NCBI GenBank assembly: GCA_010645155.1
Contig: JAAGOF010000185.1
Location: 353,274 to 417,273, forward strand
Length of the DNA: 64,000 nucleotides
Direction: 5' to 3'
Source of the DNA: Tigriopus japonicus
Lineage: Eukaryota; Arthropoda; Copepoda; Harpacticoida; Harpacticidae
Positions 57,301 to 64,000 of the stretch are shown one piece after another. A model generated the notes under the pieces. That model worked only from the letters and a program-made list of their open reading frames with translations. It did not search any database and was not told the DNA's origin. The translations under genes and the position numbers were made by a program. Numbering within the stretch: position 1 is the first letter of the stretch; each line of letters begins with the position of its first letter.

Positions 57301-60300
57301 GGGAGCATAAAAGAACCTCGGAGAAAGTCTGGCGAGTAAACCAATGTCTCATTTCTAAATTGGCGTGAGATTTGATTTTTTCACTCTTCATCTCGGAACT
57401 CAACGTTGCATAATCTGACAGAGATCATGTCATGATCACGGTTCAAATTCGGCTGATGATCGTCAGTTCTTTGATCATGCAAAATCTGAATCAATCACCA
57501 TTACAACCCCTGGTTTTTGATCACTCCCGAGTAAGTTCGCTCATGTCGCGAAAAAGCCTTGGAACCATAAAAAGAACGGCATGGCCATATTTCAATCGCT
57601 AAAAAGTTGGCCTGGAATAAAGCAATTTCCTGCATTCAACACGCTTCGTTCTGCCAAAGGAAGTTGAGGGCGAGAGGATTGTTGCAAATTGTATTTGCAG
57701 CAAAATGGAGAATTTTTGGCCATTTGCAATTTGAATAAGATTTTCAACGGTTCCAAATTGCTCGAAAAATTTGGTTCGGGCAACCCAAAAATAATCATCC
57801 AAGCACACATTACCTCATAAAAACACAGTCGACCCTGACTTTTGGAGTGTGATTTTAAGATTTCTTCTCCAGACTTGGAAACCTTTTGAGCTTTGTTCTT
57901 TTTGGTCTGGTTTTTCCTTAATGGGATGGGATTCTTTATGACAAGGCAAACACGGAAACGACTAAGGGATAGAAAGTACCATCTGATAACATTCCTTACA
58001 CATAAAGCACTCAACAACAAGAGTAATTGATCTCATCTTCCTTCAAGTATTTTTCATTCGTAATGAATGATACAACGTCAACGGATGTTACATCTTACAA
58101 GATAACACTCAGTTTCTTTGATCATTCAAAAGCGCCTTTCTATACTGACATCATAAAAAGCTTTAATTGAACCCCTTTTTGTTTGTGGTGAGGATTCTGA
58201 CTTCCAAAATGCTGGATATGAGAAGTCGGATGTCCAAACGAACGGATTCATGCTTCATGGCTTCTCGACATTTTTTATGAGGAAGTGCCAAGATCGCGTC
58301 CATGTTAGTAAACTCACGAGATGTGAGAAATGACATACTAGGTAGGTCCCATGATTATGAAGTCCATGCAAATTGCAAGATCCAGCTTTGATTGCGAAAT
58401 GGATGTTTGTGGTCTTCTCACCATCATAAAAGGTGTGAGAGAGGTCATTCGCCCAAGTTCATTAGTTGTTTCATTATCGCTCGAACAAAGGATCTTTATC
58501 CGCTGGCAAATGGATTTTGGGGACTCTATCAACGGTATTTCAGAAACTAACATGTTCTTTAAGTTACTAGGGTGTGCCTTTGACAGGAAGTCGGTCTGAT
58601 GGGAACAAATCTCCAGTTCCTCGTAATTTCACGAGATCATCATTATTATTACGTGCTCCGTTCATGAATGATAAATCTGAGAATTGGTCTTCTCTCTCCA
58701 TTTTTTTCCGGAGGACGTGCAGTCTACAAAAGAGTGACGGGGATCCTCTGTAGAATTTACAAGATGAAATTATTCTCGACCACAATGTTCATCAGATTCC
58801 AGACAATGCTTCTTGAACTTGCATTTTACCAATTTATGGCTTTGGCTCGACTTGAAACCCGAACCTTGCCTCTAAAGTGTTTGGACTAATTAATGGTGGG
58901 GCTTCTTGAATTTCATTCACCCGCCCTGAAATGGCGAGTGAGTGTTGTTTTTGAGCTCAGGAGATCTAGCGATAAACACGCCATTAGATAAAGGATCGTA
59001 AACATGTTTTTGACCAAGATGTGGTTTTCCATTCATCTACGAAGATGGGAGTAAAGTGGAGTATGATGCAAACTAATGAGAGGTAATTTTCTCTCCAAAT
59101 GTCAATGGTGCACACCTTCCAGACCTGAGGGATAATTTTTCATAGGTCACTCGACGGCCAGATTTGGATGTGTCGGATTGGCTTGAAACTGGAAACCTTA
59201 TCCAAATTGGAGGTGGAACGAAATTTGCCGGTGTACCTGGTCTCCCTTCCCCTCAATTCAAACTACATCAACTTCCTTTCATGACTTTAGACCCAGGTCC
59301 GAATGACTGTGGAAAAGAGAGGGGGTAACTTGGTACCTTGGAAACAAACCGAGAAGCCCCAAAGTTTTTTCATTCTTTCTTTCTCTTCTTCAATGCTTCT
59401 TCTTGCAAAGGAGTCACATACGTAGCACTAGAGATGAATCGTGCACCTCTATCTGAAGAACACAAAAAGTCAAAACATTGTCACTTCTCTCAGGGCGAGG
59501 TAGCTTTTTCGTCAGAGGAAGAACATATTAGAAATCCTAAATAAAACAGATACACGCAGGATTTTGACTGAGGTGTCTGAAGCTGTTTAGGAATTATGAG
59601 CTGTTTAAAAAGGTCACCCTCCATATTTTGCATGTTTTTACGTTTTTAGGCTGAAAAGTGTAACGTGGAAGCAGACTCTAAAAAAAGCAAAATTATATTT
59701 CACACTGAGATGCTTTTGGTGAGCATTGAGTGTTTTTTTTTGGAATAGTCGAAAGTGGTCGTCAAAAGCGAATCAGATGTGCCAAATCTCATGAAGTAAA
59801 AGCAAATGTTCTCAACCTCCTCTGCATCTCTAGGCACTTTCAAGATCTCTAATGTCGTCAGATTTTTCAGCTCCTCTTAAACATGAGTTTTAATGATGTC
59901 ACACTGCTCTTCTTGATGTCAATTTCAGTTCAGGCGAAAGGAAAGAGGTTGTTAAAATAAGAAGCATTCTAAAGAGTTAAAGGAGATACGAGATCCTGCT
60001 ATTGTTATCAAAACTTATACTACCCATCAAAGCTTCTCATCCAGATATTGCTCCAAAAAGATGATTTTGAAAAAATACATTCCGTCAGAAGTACTTGGCT
60101 TGACTAAAAGCCTTCTGCAACTCTACCCGAACACGATCCAGAGGGAGCTCGCTCGTTCGCTTATTCCGACTTCCCACCCTCGGAGTTCACGTCCAAGAGT
60201 TGAGGAGTCTTCGAGCTGAAAGAACTGCGCAAAGCCATTACTAAGAGAACCTAATAGGAGTTCCCAGAGTAGTACTTGCACATTAACAACAGTTTGTCGC

Positions 60301-63300
60301 CCAGTTGGATTCAGACCGAGGAGCGGTAGAACGTCTCGGCAGTGTTGTTGATCTTGGATCATTTGTGACCGAGAACTTTTGACGTCAAAATACGACTCTA
60401 ACTATGTGCAGGTACTCGTACATCTTTGCGATGGTCCTTGTCGGATTGATGGAGAACGAGCTCATTCAGCCGAACACATGTGTTCTTTGAGGCTTAAACG
60501 CGAACTTGATCGATCTTGAGAGGGACAAGGAGCAAATTTGGTGTTATGAACGTGCATCTTAAGTGTCGTCGTGAGGAATGTTTGGACTTTATTGTAATTG
60601 ACTCATTTGAAAGGGAGTGTTAAAAGCTTGGGAAGACTCTGTTTCAATTGTGGAGGGAAAGAAGTGAAATCCCACCATGATAGTGATCAACCAAAGGTAA
60701 CGAAACCCATTGTTCTTCCTTTACCGAGCATGATTAAGTCTCGGTTGAAGCTCTATAACGAAAGACAGATTCGTTTTGGCCTACTTTCGGACACTCGATC
60801 AACGATTGTCGATTGAGTTTAAAATCCACTTATCTTTAAGTTTTCACAAGGTTTGTGATTCAGAGAAACGTGAATGAATAATTCATGATCTCTTGTCACG
60901 ATGGGTCGATATTATGTTGAATGTGTATTTAAGGCTCTTGTTATCACAAGACGGCCTTTGATCTCATTAACTCATGGAAAACCGAGTTCCTGTCGAGCTA
61001 ATGGATAATTAAGACTTCAATGAGGAAAGGCAGTGAAGTCGTCACCCAGTAGTTCATTGCCAAGTTTCCTTCCGCTTTTGAATTCTTTTTCAACAGGCTG
61101 TTGAAAAAGGCAGATTGTTGTTCTTTTTCGAAATATCTTCTAAGACAGGGGTCGGCAACAGCTTTTGGGTCAAGGCCCACCAAATTCGCCTTTGTGTATG
61201 TAGTCAGGGGCTCTCCAAACAGGTCCTAGTTTAAAACTAAAACAGTTCATAGGCCCACATATATATTACCAAAGAGCTCTGGGCCCACAAATACAGTATT
61301 ATGGATGCTCTCGGGGCCACTATTTTGGACTTTTCCCATTGCACCCGGCCCCACCGGTTGACGACCTTTGGTCTAAAGTGGTAAAACTGCAACATGACGA
61401 TTGTAATGAATTAGTTTTCTATGGCATATTACAAGCCACAAAAAGATACTTAAGACCAAAACGTTATTTTATCACGTGTCTTCATCAGGATAAAACAACA
61501 ATCCTCAAGTACTCATATGTACTTGTTCATGTTAAGTTATAACTTGCACATGATAAACACCCTGTGAAGATATTGCTGACTTCAGTTCCGAGGAATGTTT
61601 TCAATAGTGAGAAAGTTCATGAATACCTTGGCCACCTTTATTGGATGGAAAACCTTTTTATCCTCCCGAATTGCGGGGAAGTGATGACATTTTGTGTCCG
61701 GACATTCGATCCGTAGAAATGATGATGATGAGGCGGTTGAAGACTTAGAGAGATCCGAGTGAAAACTTGTGCAGTCATCATGATTTTTGCTACATCCATA
61801 AAAATAAGATTTTTGCCTCGCCCATTCAGAGAGAGAATTTCATTTTTTTTTTCATTTCAGGTCGCCGAAAAGTTTGTCTACTACCAATGGCAATTTGATC
61901 CTCACCTCCAACACAATGAAACTTCCAAAGAATAACTTCAGCCACCATCATAACAATAACAACAAAAATAATAACAATAACAGCAGCATCAGCATTGACA
62001 ACAGCAACAGTCCCAGTCACAATCAGAATCATCCACACGATCACAATGTGCACAATAGAATCAATCATCAAAACGGCCATTCCAATGGCACGAAGTCACC
62101 CGAGAACAACTCCTTCAAACAACATGGCGAAGATTTGCAGAGGAAAAAGGTATATTGTCAAACCTGGATTGTACTGGTGTGTTTTGAGTTGGCAGTGTTG
62201 CCATTTTTGCCTCAGATTTGTCGTCCCTTGTCTTTCAAAAAACAAGCTTTCTGACCCGAAAATCTAAGCAAAGCTAAAGATGCTGTGCCAAAAGCGAACT
62301 TGGAAACGGAAACACATCAGTAGATTGTAGAGTTTCTTTCGAGGTTGCTTCAGAAATTGTTCGAAACTTGCGATGGTTATCGATATTTTTTACTACTCTC
62401 ATCACGTTTCAGGAGGAACTATTGCAACGAATCAGTCAGAAATTGGATGTTTTGAGGTCTGAACAGCTCTCACTCAAGGAGGAGATGGCACTCAACGAGG
62501 AATTGGGGTTACAGGTCAGCCATCTGGTCCACCAATTAGCCAAACCCAACGAATGTGTCAAATTCAACCTCCATGTGGAAGAGATTGACAAGATCACCAG
62601 CCTCCTTCTGGGATTATCGGGACGATTAGCCCGGACAGAAAACTGTCTTTCCACTCTAACTGATGACAATCCGGCCGAAAGGGTTAGTTTCCATGATTGG
62701 CTCTATCGATTTTGACACCTGTTTTCAGATTTTACTGCAAGAAACCTTGTGCTTGTGCGCTCTCAGAACATTTTGATCTGTTATTAACACTTTCTTGACA
62801 TAAGCCAAAGGGTTTGATTCAAAAGCACATTATAACAGGAAGAAAGTGAATATGTGGGTATTACGTTACGATATAGTGACATGGATCATTTTGGGCACCA
62901 TAACATTTTGGTAAAGAGTTCAAATGACTTACCTTTTTTTACCACTGCACCGTTTTGGCCATTTACACTTTCTCCCGACTCTTAAGCATCCATGACGGGA
63001 GGCTTTTTTGCAAATCACGACGACGATTTTAAAGTGCTCCCTTTCTTCTTTTGCTTCCAGAAATGCTTGGAAGGCAAGCGGAAGAAATTGGCCGAACAGT
63101 TGGACGAGGCCAAAAGACTCAAGGAGAACATTGACCGGCGATCCGCTACGGTTTCTTCGTTCCTTCACCAATACTTGAATGAGGAGCAATATGCAGACTA
63201 TGATCACTTTGTCAAAATGAAGGCTAAACTCATCATGGACTCCAGAGAGATCAGTGACAAGATCAAGTTGGGTGAGGAGCAAATCAAGGCCTTGAGGGAC

Positions 63301-63411
63301 TCCCTGTCTTTTCCTTCTCCATCAGTAACGCCCACTCAGGGGAAAACGAGCCTGGTTCATGTATCGTTTTCCCCGCCTCCGTCGGTTGTACCTCCTCCTC
63401 ACCCAGAGTGA
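8280..63411 (+). CDS. shroom: Shroom family protein, whole spliced gene (9 coding exons)
   Basis: Shroom proteins bind F-actin and recruit Rho-kinase (Rock) through the C-terminal ASD2/SD2 domain, activating myosin II for apical constriction and cell-shape change. Joining 8280-9311, 9382-9431, 29528-29989, 48193-48527, 51541-52458, 53226-53388, 61861-62149, 62413-62682 and 63061-63411 gives 3,870 nt, a 1,289-residue frame with no internal stop and matching phases at all eight junctions. Order: Ser/Arg/Gln-rich N-terminal region (1-344), proline-rich region (about 361-514), His-rich segment (515-626), Ser/Thr-rich region (627-930), then ASD2 (about 915-1255), with an Asn/His-rich linker at 987-1083. 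Family hallmarks in the core are KPNE (1127-1130), SGRLAR (1152-1157), DHFVKMK (1221-1227) and KIKLGEEQ (1241-1248). I see no PDZ domain, which vertebrate Shrooms usually carry at the N terminus; it may be absent or encoded outside the window. The family call is near certain; the N-terminal start is less so. Confidence 0.92.
9382..9431 (+). CDS. shroom: Shroom exon 3: 50-nt micro-exon
   Basis: After a 70-base intron (9312-9381, GTAAGA to TTTGCAG), this short exon reads RHGEPLYANLAEFDAR in phase 0 and leaves two bases (CG) before a strong GTGAGT donor at 9432. The YANL motif with neighbouring acidic residues looks like a short linear motif, possibly a tyrosine phosphorylation site; that is inference. 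The two leftover bases fit the first base of exon 4 at 29528. The frame would also read on through the 70-base intron without a stop, so intron retention would keep the frame as far as a stop shortly after 9431. Confidence 0.72.
19483..19727 (+). CDS. shroom: Probable alternative first exon of Shroom (isoform starting MDPQ)
   Basis: An ATG at 19483 in good context (ACAATGG, A at -3 and G at +4) opens 81 codons of coding-like sequence beginning MDPQRISPSDLECLDLL, with Ser/Arg-rich and basic stretches after it. It ends at a GTAGGA donor at 19728 with two bases (AG) left over. That phase fits exon 4 (29528), giving a Ser codon and a 1,010-residue protein without the long exon 2. The frame upstream closes at a stop at 19405, and I found no in-phase acceptor, which favours a first exon over a cassette exon. 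A weak upstream ATG at 19472 opens a short overlapping frame. Alternative promoters giving different Shroom N termini are known in Drosophila. No transcript evidence is available here. Confidence 0.5.
21426..21800. mobile_element. Large fold-back element (long inverted repeat)
   Basis: The left arm (about 21426-21600) and right arm (about 21630-21800) are reverse complements over most of their length. Matching blocks include ATGATTTCCAG, then TATTTCAATTTTCAGCTCAA (about 21507) and AAAAGTTATGCCCTCTCAAA (about 21539), with small mismatches and indels. The unpaired loop is about 25-30 bases around 21605-21630. A transcript would form a hairpin of roughly 170 base pairs. No open frame or transposase; probably a MITE or inverted duplication. 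It lies in the intron between exons 3 and 4. Confidence 0.75.
23218..23325. repeat. AT-rich low-complexity tract
   Basis: About 100 bases, almost all A and T, made of TATA, ATAATGATTA and ATGATAT repeats that can form many small hairpins. It lies in the long intron between exons 3 and 4. Confidence 0.7.
29528..29989 (+). CDS. shroom: Shroom exon 4: proline-rich, SH3-ligand-like
   Basis: The acceptor TTTTTTACAG ends at 29527 and the donor GTAAAA starts at 29990; phase is 2 in and 2 out. The exon encodes about 154 residues (361-514). It opens with SFLGTAELIPEY, then an acidic and charged stretch (DLEEWRVQQQAERERL) likely to be helical. A dense proline region follows, with RPPKKP, a class II SH3 consensus (PVPPTR) and PSPPPPALP, and later TPPPPTPPK. 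Such regions typically bind SH3 or EVH1 domains of cytoskeletal adaptors; no partner can be named from sequence. GC content is clearly higher than in the flanking introns, as expected for coding sequence. This is the first exon shared by the long form and the proposed 19483 isoform. Confidence 0.85.
30527..30566. repeat. Homopolymer-rich inverted repeat (C tract, A tract, G tract)
   Basis: CTCTTCCCCC is followed by more C, a run of about 11 A, then GGGGGAAGAG, a 10-base inverted repeat around an A-rich loop. Such sequence is prone to replication slippage and sequencing error, so run lengths may be unreliable. Confidence 0.65.
32825..33069 (+). CDS. Possible alternative first exon of Shroom next to the assembly gap
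   Basis: An ATG at 32825 with the favourable context CAAAATG opens an 81-codon frame (MFNHNIWNHAVQVLPHLT at its start, SRIPETVSEFPCYLLQ near its end). It ends at a strong CAG|GTGAGA donor at 33070 with AG left over, the phase needed by exon 5 (48193). The product would be 856 residues and would lack the proline-rich exon. I do not recognise the encoded sequence. The gap starts 35 bases after the donor, so the context on one side is unknown. A one-in-three phase match and an 81-codon open frame are modest evidence. Confidence 0.22.
33105..33447. other. Assembly gap (343 N)
   Basis: A run of 343 undetermined bases. The two open frames that appear to span it are artefacts of reading N as open. 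Confidence 0.99.
36087..36270 (+). mobile_element. tRNA-derived SINE (tRNA-Leu-like head, poly-A tail)
   Basis: The head has an A-box-like GTGGCCACGCG (36093-36103) and a B box GGTTCGAATCT (36156-36166). The spacing fits a tRNA with a long variable arm. The anticodon-like loop CTTAAAA would read UAA, as in tRNA-Leu, but the acceptor stem does not pair, so it is not a working tRNA gene. About 85 bases of unrelated body follow, ending in 18 A (36253-36270). Head, body and A-tail are the classic SINE layout, transcribed by Pol III and moved by LINE machinery. A flanking AATAGAG (36061 and 36278) may be a target duplication or chance. It lies in the intron between exons 4 and 5. Confidence 0.8.
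38581..38599. repeat. (GT)n microsatellite
   Basis: Nine GT units plus G. It is preceded by a GC- and purine-rich stretch (about 38520-38575) that resembles a 5' leader and is followed by an open frame from ATG 38625, but no donor in a usable Shroom phase was found. Confidence 0.8.
39780..40778 (+). pseudogene. Coding-like stretches with in-frame stops; possible decayed gene
   Basis: A long frame (39591-40079) contains a charged region (KEEDEPLKESEIKD, later EDVAQAMNEHRRNLQEADM) that stops at TAG 40077 and stays open in the same frame through a Lys/Pro-rich stretch (NEEQTAKKKQKPPSPLKPL) to TGA at about 40155. Further on, a 40-codon frame at 40656-40778 starts MEVGFGKIIPVKLSDTKKES with an Asp run. 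The minus strand also shows coding-like frames at 40339-40560 and 40076-40279. Mixed signals on both strands suggest a decayed gene, a repeat, or chance in a locally GC-richer stretch. No family is recognised. Confidence 0.2.
48193..48527 (+). CDS. shroom: Shroom exon 5: His/Asn-rich
   Basis: The acceptor GTGTGTTTCAG ends at 48192; the donor GTAAGA begins at 48528. The first base completes an Arg codon with the AG left by exon 4, and one base is left over for exon 6. The encoded segment (about 515-626) is basic and Ser/Pro-rich, with a run of five Asn and a run of eight His (coded by CAC/CAT) near its end. Homopolymer runs of this kind are common in disordered parts of arthropod cytoskeletal and developmental proteins. 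No domain is visible. The phase match on both sides and the raised GC content support it as a true exon despite the low-complexity protein sequence. Confidence 0.82.
48528..51540 (+). other. Shroom intron 5, about 3 kb
   Basis: It starts GTAAGA and ends CATCTTTTCAG. AT-leaning, with no repeat family, RNA gene or extra exon that I can support. Confidence 0.75.
51541..52458 (+). CDS. shroom: Shroom exon 6: Ser/Thr-rich region and start of ASD2
   Basis: The acceptor CATCTTTTCAG ends at 51540 and the donor GTAAGT starts at 52459; one base completes the split codon on each side. It is the largest downstream exon, encoding about 306 residues (627-932). The first 280 are low complexity and rich in Ser, Thr and Pro, with KKPPEVAPKPK near the start and long Ser/Val/Thr stretches that are probably phosphorylated and disordered. 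The last 30 residues become helical and acidic (EEIDCEELSRELAEQL), matching the conserved beginning of the ASD2 domain, which continues in exon 7. Several open frames on the opposite strand here are shadows of the biased codon composition. Confidence 0.9.
52459..53225 (+). other. Shroom intron 6, 767 bases
   Basis: It starts GTAAGT and ends CCGTTGCAG. The exon 6 frame reads on for 28 codons to a stop at 52544, so retention would truncate the protein before most of ASD2. Nothing else is seen. Confidence 0.8.
53226..53388 (+). CDS. shroom: Shroom exon 7: N-terminal conserved part of ASD2
   Basis: The acceptor TTCCGTTGCAG ends at 53225 and the donor GTGAGT starts at 53389. The exon encodes about 54 residues including PSPNEKTLADYVEGILELDL, which corresponds to the conserved segment ahead of the Rock-binding coiled coil in Shroom proteins (Lys-Thr, then a hydrophobic/aromatic pair, then Glu-Gly-hydrophobic-hydrophobic). 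It ends with a basic/helical stretch (SVLRKRIEALQETDD). It enters with one base carried over from exon 6 and leaves two bases for exon 8. Confidence 0.9.
54056..54613. mobile_element. Inverted-repeat DNA element, near-perfect termini
   Basis: The first 33 bases (starting AACGGCTGTAAGAG) and the last 33 are inverted copies with one mismatch, and weaker similarity continues inward for about 30 more bases. Length is 558 bases. Inside are two related blocks about 127 bases apart (near 54370 and 54497, each with CTCTACG[TA]TGTTTG). Small open frames exist (for example 54351-54533) but look like repeat sequence, not a transposase. Target duplications are not obvious. Near-identical termini suggest a fairly recent insertion into the exon 7 to exon 8 intron. 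Confidence 0.75.
54624..54896. mobile_element. Second inverted-repeat element (hAT-like tips) abutting the first
   Basis: The left end AAGTGATGGACCGAA and the right end (in RC) TAGTGATGGACTGAA form inverted termini. A second inverted block, CGAAACTGAAAGCAG, lies at about 54651 and, in RC, at about 54842. Flanking octamers TAGAAAAC and CTGAATAC agree at five of eight positions, compatible with an old hAT-type duplication. The interior is AT-rich with no open frame. Only 10 bases separate it from the element ending at 54613. Confidence 0.6.
57106..57116 (+). promoter_or_regulatory. Doubled TCAGTT initiator-like motif
   Basis: TCAGTT occurs at 57106-57111 and again at 57111-57116, matching the arthropod Pol II initiator consensus TCAGTY. 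It lies about 25 bases before the ATG at 57137. I see no TATA box in the 40 bases upstream and no clear downstream promoter element. Confidence 0.25.
57137..57174 (+). CDS. shroom: Candidate alternative first exon for a short SD2-only Shroom
   Basis: An ATG at 57137 with A at -3 and G at +4 encodes MALTMVKSTGVN and runs into a consensus GTGAGT donor at 57175, leaving two bases (GG). Exon 8 (61861) needs exactly that phase, giving a 315-residue protein of the Asn/His-rich linker plus the Rock-binding coiled coil, without the exon 6/7 part of ASD2. Two overlapping TCAGTT initiator-like motifs lie just upstream (57106-57116). No TATA box is seen. Short exon, strong donor, initiator and phase make it worth testing; chance remains possible. 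Confidence 0.35.
61146..61370 (+). mobile_element. hAT-like MITE, copy 2
   Basis: It starts with the tip CAGGGGTCGGCAAC (61146) and ends with GTTGACGACCTTTG (to 61370), an imperfect inverted repeat. The interior carries several GGCCCAC words and shares ordered blocks with copy 1 at 7489-7729 in reverse orientation. Flanking octamers TTCTAAGA (61138-61145) and GTCTAAAG (61371-61378) look like a slightly decayed 8-bp target duplication, as expected for hAT. It sits in the intron between Shroom exons 7 and 8, about 500 bases before exon 8. Confidence 0.78.
61861..62149 (+). CDS. shroom: Shroom exon 8: Asn/His-rich linker inside ASD2
   Basis: The acceptor (a long T tract then CATTTCAG) ends at 61860; the donor GTATAT begins at 62150. 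Phase is 2 in and 0 out. It encodes about 97 residues (987-1083), very rich in Asn, His and Ser with AAC/AAT repeats (about 61940-62010). It sits between the conserved N-terminal motif of ASD2 (exon 7) and the coiled-coil core (exons 9 and 10). In vertebrate Shrooms this position is also a variable linker, so the insertion probably does not break the fold. The frame reads on past the donor for about 35 codons before a stop, so a retained intron 8 would truncate the protein before the Rock-binding core. Confidence 0.85.
62413..62682 (+). CDS. shroom: Shroom exon 9: ASD2/SD2 coiled-coil core, first half
   Basis: The acceptor ATCACGTTTCAG ends at 62412 and the donor GTTAGT begins at 62683, both in phase 0. 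It encodes exactly 90 residues (1084-1173) with heptad-like leucine spacing. Conserved family landmarks are LLQRISQKLDVLR, KPNE (1127-1130), then IDKITSLLLGLSGRLARTEN around 1141-1159. In known structures SD2 forms an antiparallel segmented coiled-coil dimer that binds the Rock coiled coil, and the SGRLAR segment lies in its most conserved patch. All positions I can check by eye are kept, so Rock binding is expected to be intact. Confidence 0.96.
62683..63060 (+). other. Shroom intron 9, 378 bases
   Basis: It starts GTTAGT and ends TTTTGCTTCCAG. It splits the SD2 coiled coil in phase 0. No features are seen inside. Confidence 0.85.
63061..63411 (+). CDS. shroom: Shroom exon 10: ASD2/SD2 second half and C terminus
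   Basis: The acceptor TTTTGCTTCCAG ends at 63060; the stop codon TGA is at 63409-63411. It encodes 116 residues (1174-1289). The first 82 complete the SD2 domain: a charged helix with LKENIDRR (about 1193-1200), YADYDHFVKMK (about 1217-1227) and KIKLGEEQIKALRDSL up to 1255, as in vertebrate Shrooms. A short Ser/Pro-rich tail ending PPPHPE follows; many family members stop closer to the end of SD2. The stop codon overlaps a donor-like GTGAGT at 63408-63413. Confidence 0.95.
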   Translation, partial: KCLEGKRKKLAEQLDEAKRLKENIDRRSATVSSFLHQYLNEEQYADYDHFVKMKAKLIMDSREISDKIKLGEEQIKALRDSLSFPSPSVTPTQGKTSLVHVSFSPPPSVVPPPHPE

Positions 63412-63750
63412 GTAGAGGCCACGCCCCTCGGATCCGCCTCAACTCTCGTGTGAGGAGCTGATTTTGTGACGAAAAATCAGCTTTCAATCTTATTGAGAAC
63501 TCTCCTGGAACTACTGTGATAGATGAATATAAAAAAGAAGGAAAAAAATGTTTCAAGAAATAATCTGGAGCTTTTGGTGACATGGATCGCCGTTCTGGAT
63601 GGCCGAGAATATCTTTAGTGTAAGGCTTGGGATTTGAGGTCCTAGCCTTTATGTGCTCACTCCTCAATGTTACCTCCTTTGTTCCATGTTAAATGTGATG
63701 GGAGGGAATTTTATTATTCATGTGAAATAAATCTGTCTTCAAAAACCTTA
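63412..63750 (+). other. Shroom 3' untranslated region (end approximate)
   Basis: Non-coding sequence from the stop codon to just past the polyadenylation signal at 63726. The cleavage point is inferred at about 15-25 bases after the signal. It starts GC-rich and becomes AT-rich. No conserved element is recognised. Confidence 0.65.
63726..63731 (+). terminator. Polyadenylation signal AATAAA of Shroom
   Basis: This is the first canonical AATAAA hexamer I see after the stop codon at 63409, about 315 bases downstream, with T/G-containing sequence (TCTGTCTTC, then TTATCTTTGG) after it, as expected for a cleavage region. Confidence 0.65.
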
Positions 63751-64000
63751 TCTTTGGTACTTATTTAAATGTTAGTCTTATATCGTCATGGTGAAATCGA
63801 ATGGCGAGATTTACCTTTTAAATTTTGGAATTACCGTATTTCATAATGACTAGGGCTCGGATCAAGTTGCTGTTTTTCTGGCCTGAAGTTGCAGTTTTTA
63901 GTCTAAAATTGCAAAAAAAAAAAATTAAAAGTTGCCCTCAAATCGACAAAAGTTTATAAGAGGTGGTGTTTCCGGTCTAAAAATGTCAAATTTGGCAAAA
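63751..64000. other. Downstream of Shroom; GTTGC-rich patch at the window edge
   Basis: From about 63870 the sequence repeats the words GTTGC and TTGCA, with a run of A, in a pattern like that at about 45800-45905 inside intron 4. The two may belong to one dispersed repeat. No open frame. Confidence 0.35.

Larger units (their letters stand above)
53389..61860 (+). other. Shroom intron 7, about 8.5 kb
   Basis: It starts GTGAGT and ends CATTTCAG. It contains the two adjacent inverted-repeat elements (54056-54896), the candidate short-isoform first exon (57137) and MITE copy 2 (61146). A GC-richer stretch at about 60110-60540 with broken open frames may be an old repeat, but I could not identify it. 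Confidence 0.7.

Noticed and set aside
57592..58020. 142-codon minus-strand open frame
   Set aside because: Composition is like intron sequence, with no domain or splice signals.
60110..60540. GC-richer stretch that looks weakly coding on both strands
   Set aside because: Broken in every frame, no recognisable protein, no inverted ends found; left as unidentified intron sequence.

Overview
This is animal (eukaryotic) nuclear DNA: spliced coding exons with canonical GT/AG borders and pyrimidine-rich acceptors, introns up to about 20 kb, no bacterial operon structure, AT-leaning non-coding sequence, microsatellites, a tRNA-derived SINE and several short non-autonomous DNA transposons. The C-terminal protein domain and the TCAGTT-type initiator motifs fit an arthropod. 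A crustacean such as a copepod is my guess, but the sequence alone does not fix the species. A 343-base run of N (33105-33447) is an assembly gap.

One gene dominates the window, on the + strand: an orthologue of Shroom, the actin-binding adaptor that recruits Rho-kinase and drives apical constriction. Nine coding exons (8273-9311, 9382-9431, 29528-29989, 48193-48527, 51541-52458, 53226-53388, 61861-62149, 62413-62682, 63061-63411) join with consistent phases into a 1,289-residue frame from the ATG at 8280 to the TGA at 63409. The last exons encode the ASD2/SD2 domain, which identifies the family. A proline-rich exon (SH3-ligand-like), a Ser/Thr-rich exon and Asn/His-rich stretches lie upstream of or inside it. 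A polyadenylation signal follows at 63726.

Several short exon-like stretches inside the gene have an ATG in good context, an open frame, and a GT donor in exactly the phase of the next Shroom exon. They are at 5712-5719, 19483-19727, 32825-33069 and 57137-57174. The first would be a minimal first exon for the long form. The one at 19483 looks most like a true alternative first exon. The one at 57137 would give a short protein carrying little more than the coiled-coil core of SD2. All are unproven.

The rest is intron or intergenic. It holds two diverged copies of one hAT-like MITE in opposite orientation (7489-7729 and 61146-61370), two fold-back elements (about 1095-1360 and 21426-21800), two adjacent inverted-repeat elements (54056-54613 and 54624-54896), a leucine-tRNA-like SINE (36087-36270), microsatellites, and an 11-base word (CAGTGTTGCCA) found four times. 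Three short coding-like but broken stretches (3-307, 2702-3325 minus, about 39780-40778) could be the end of a neighbouring gene or pseudogene pieces. No functional tRNA or rRNA gene, CRISPR array or intact transposase gene was seen.
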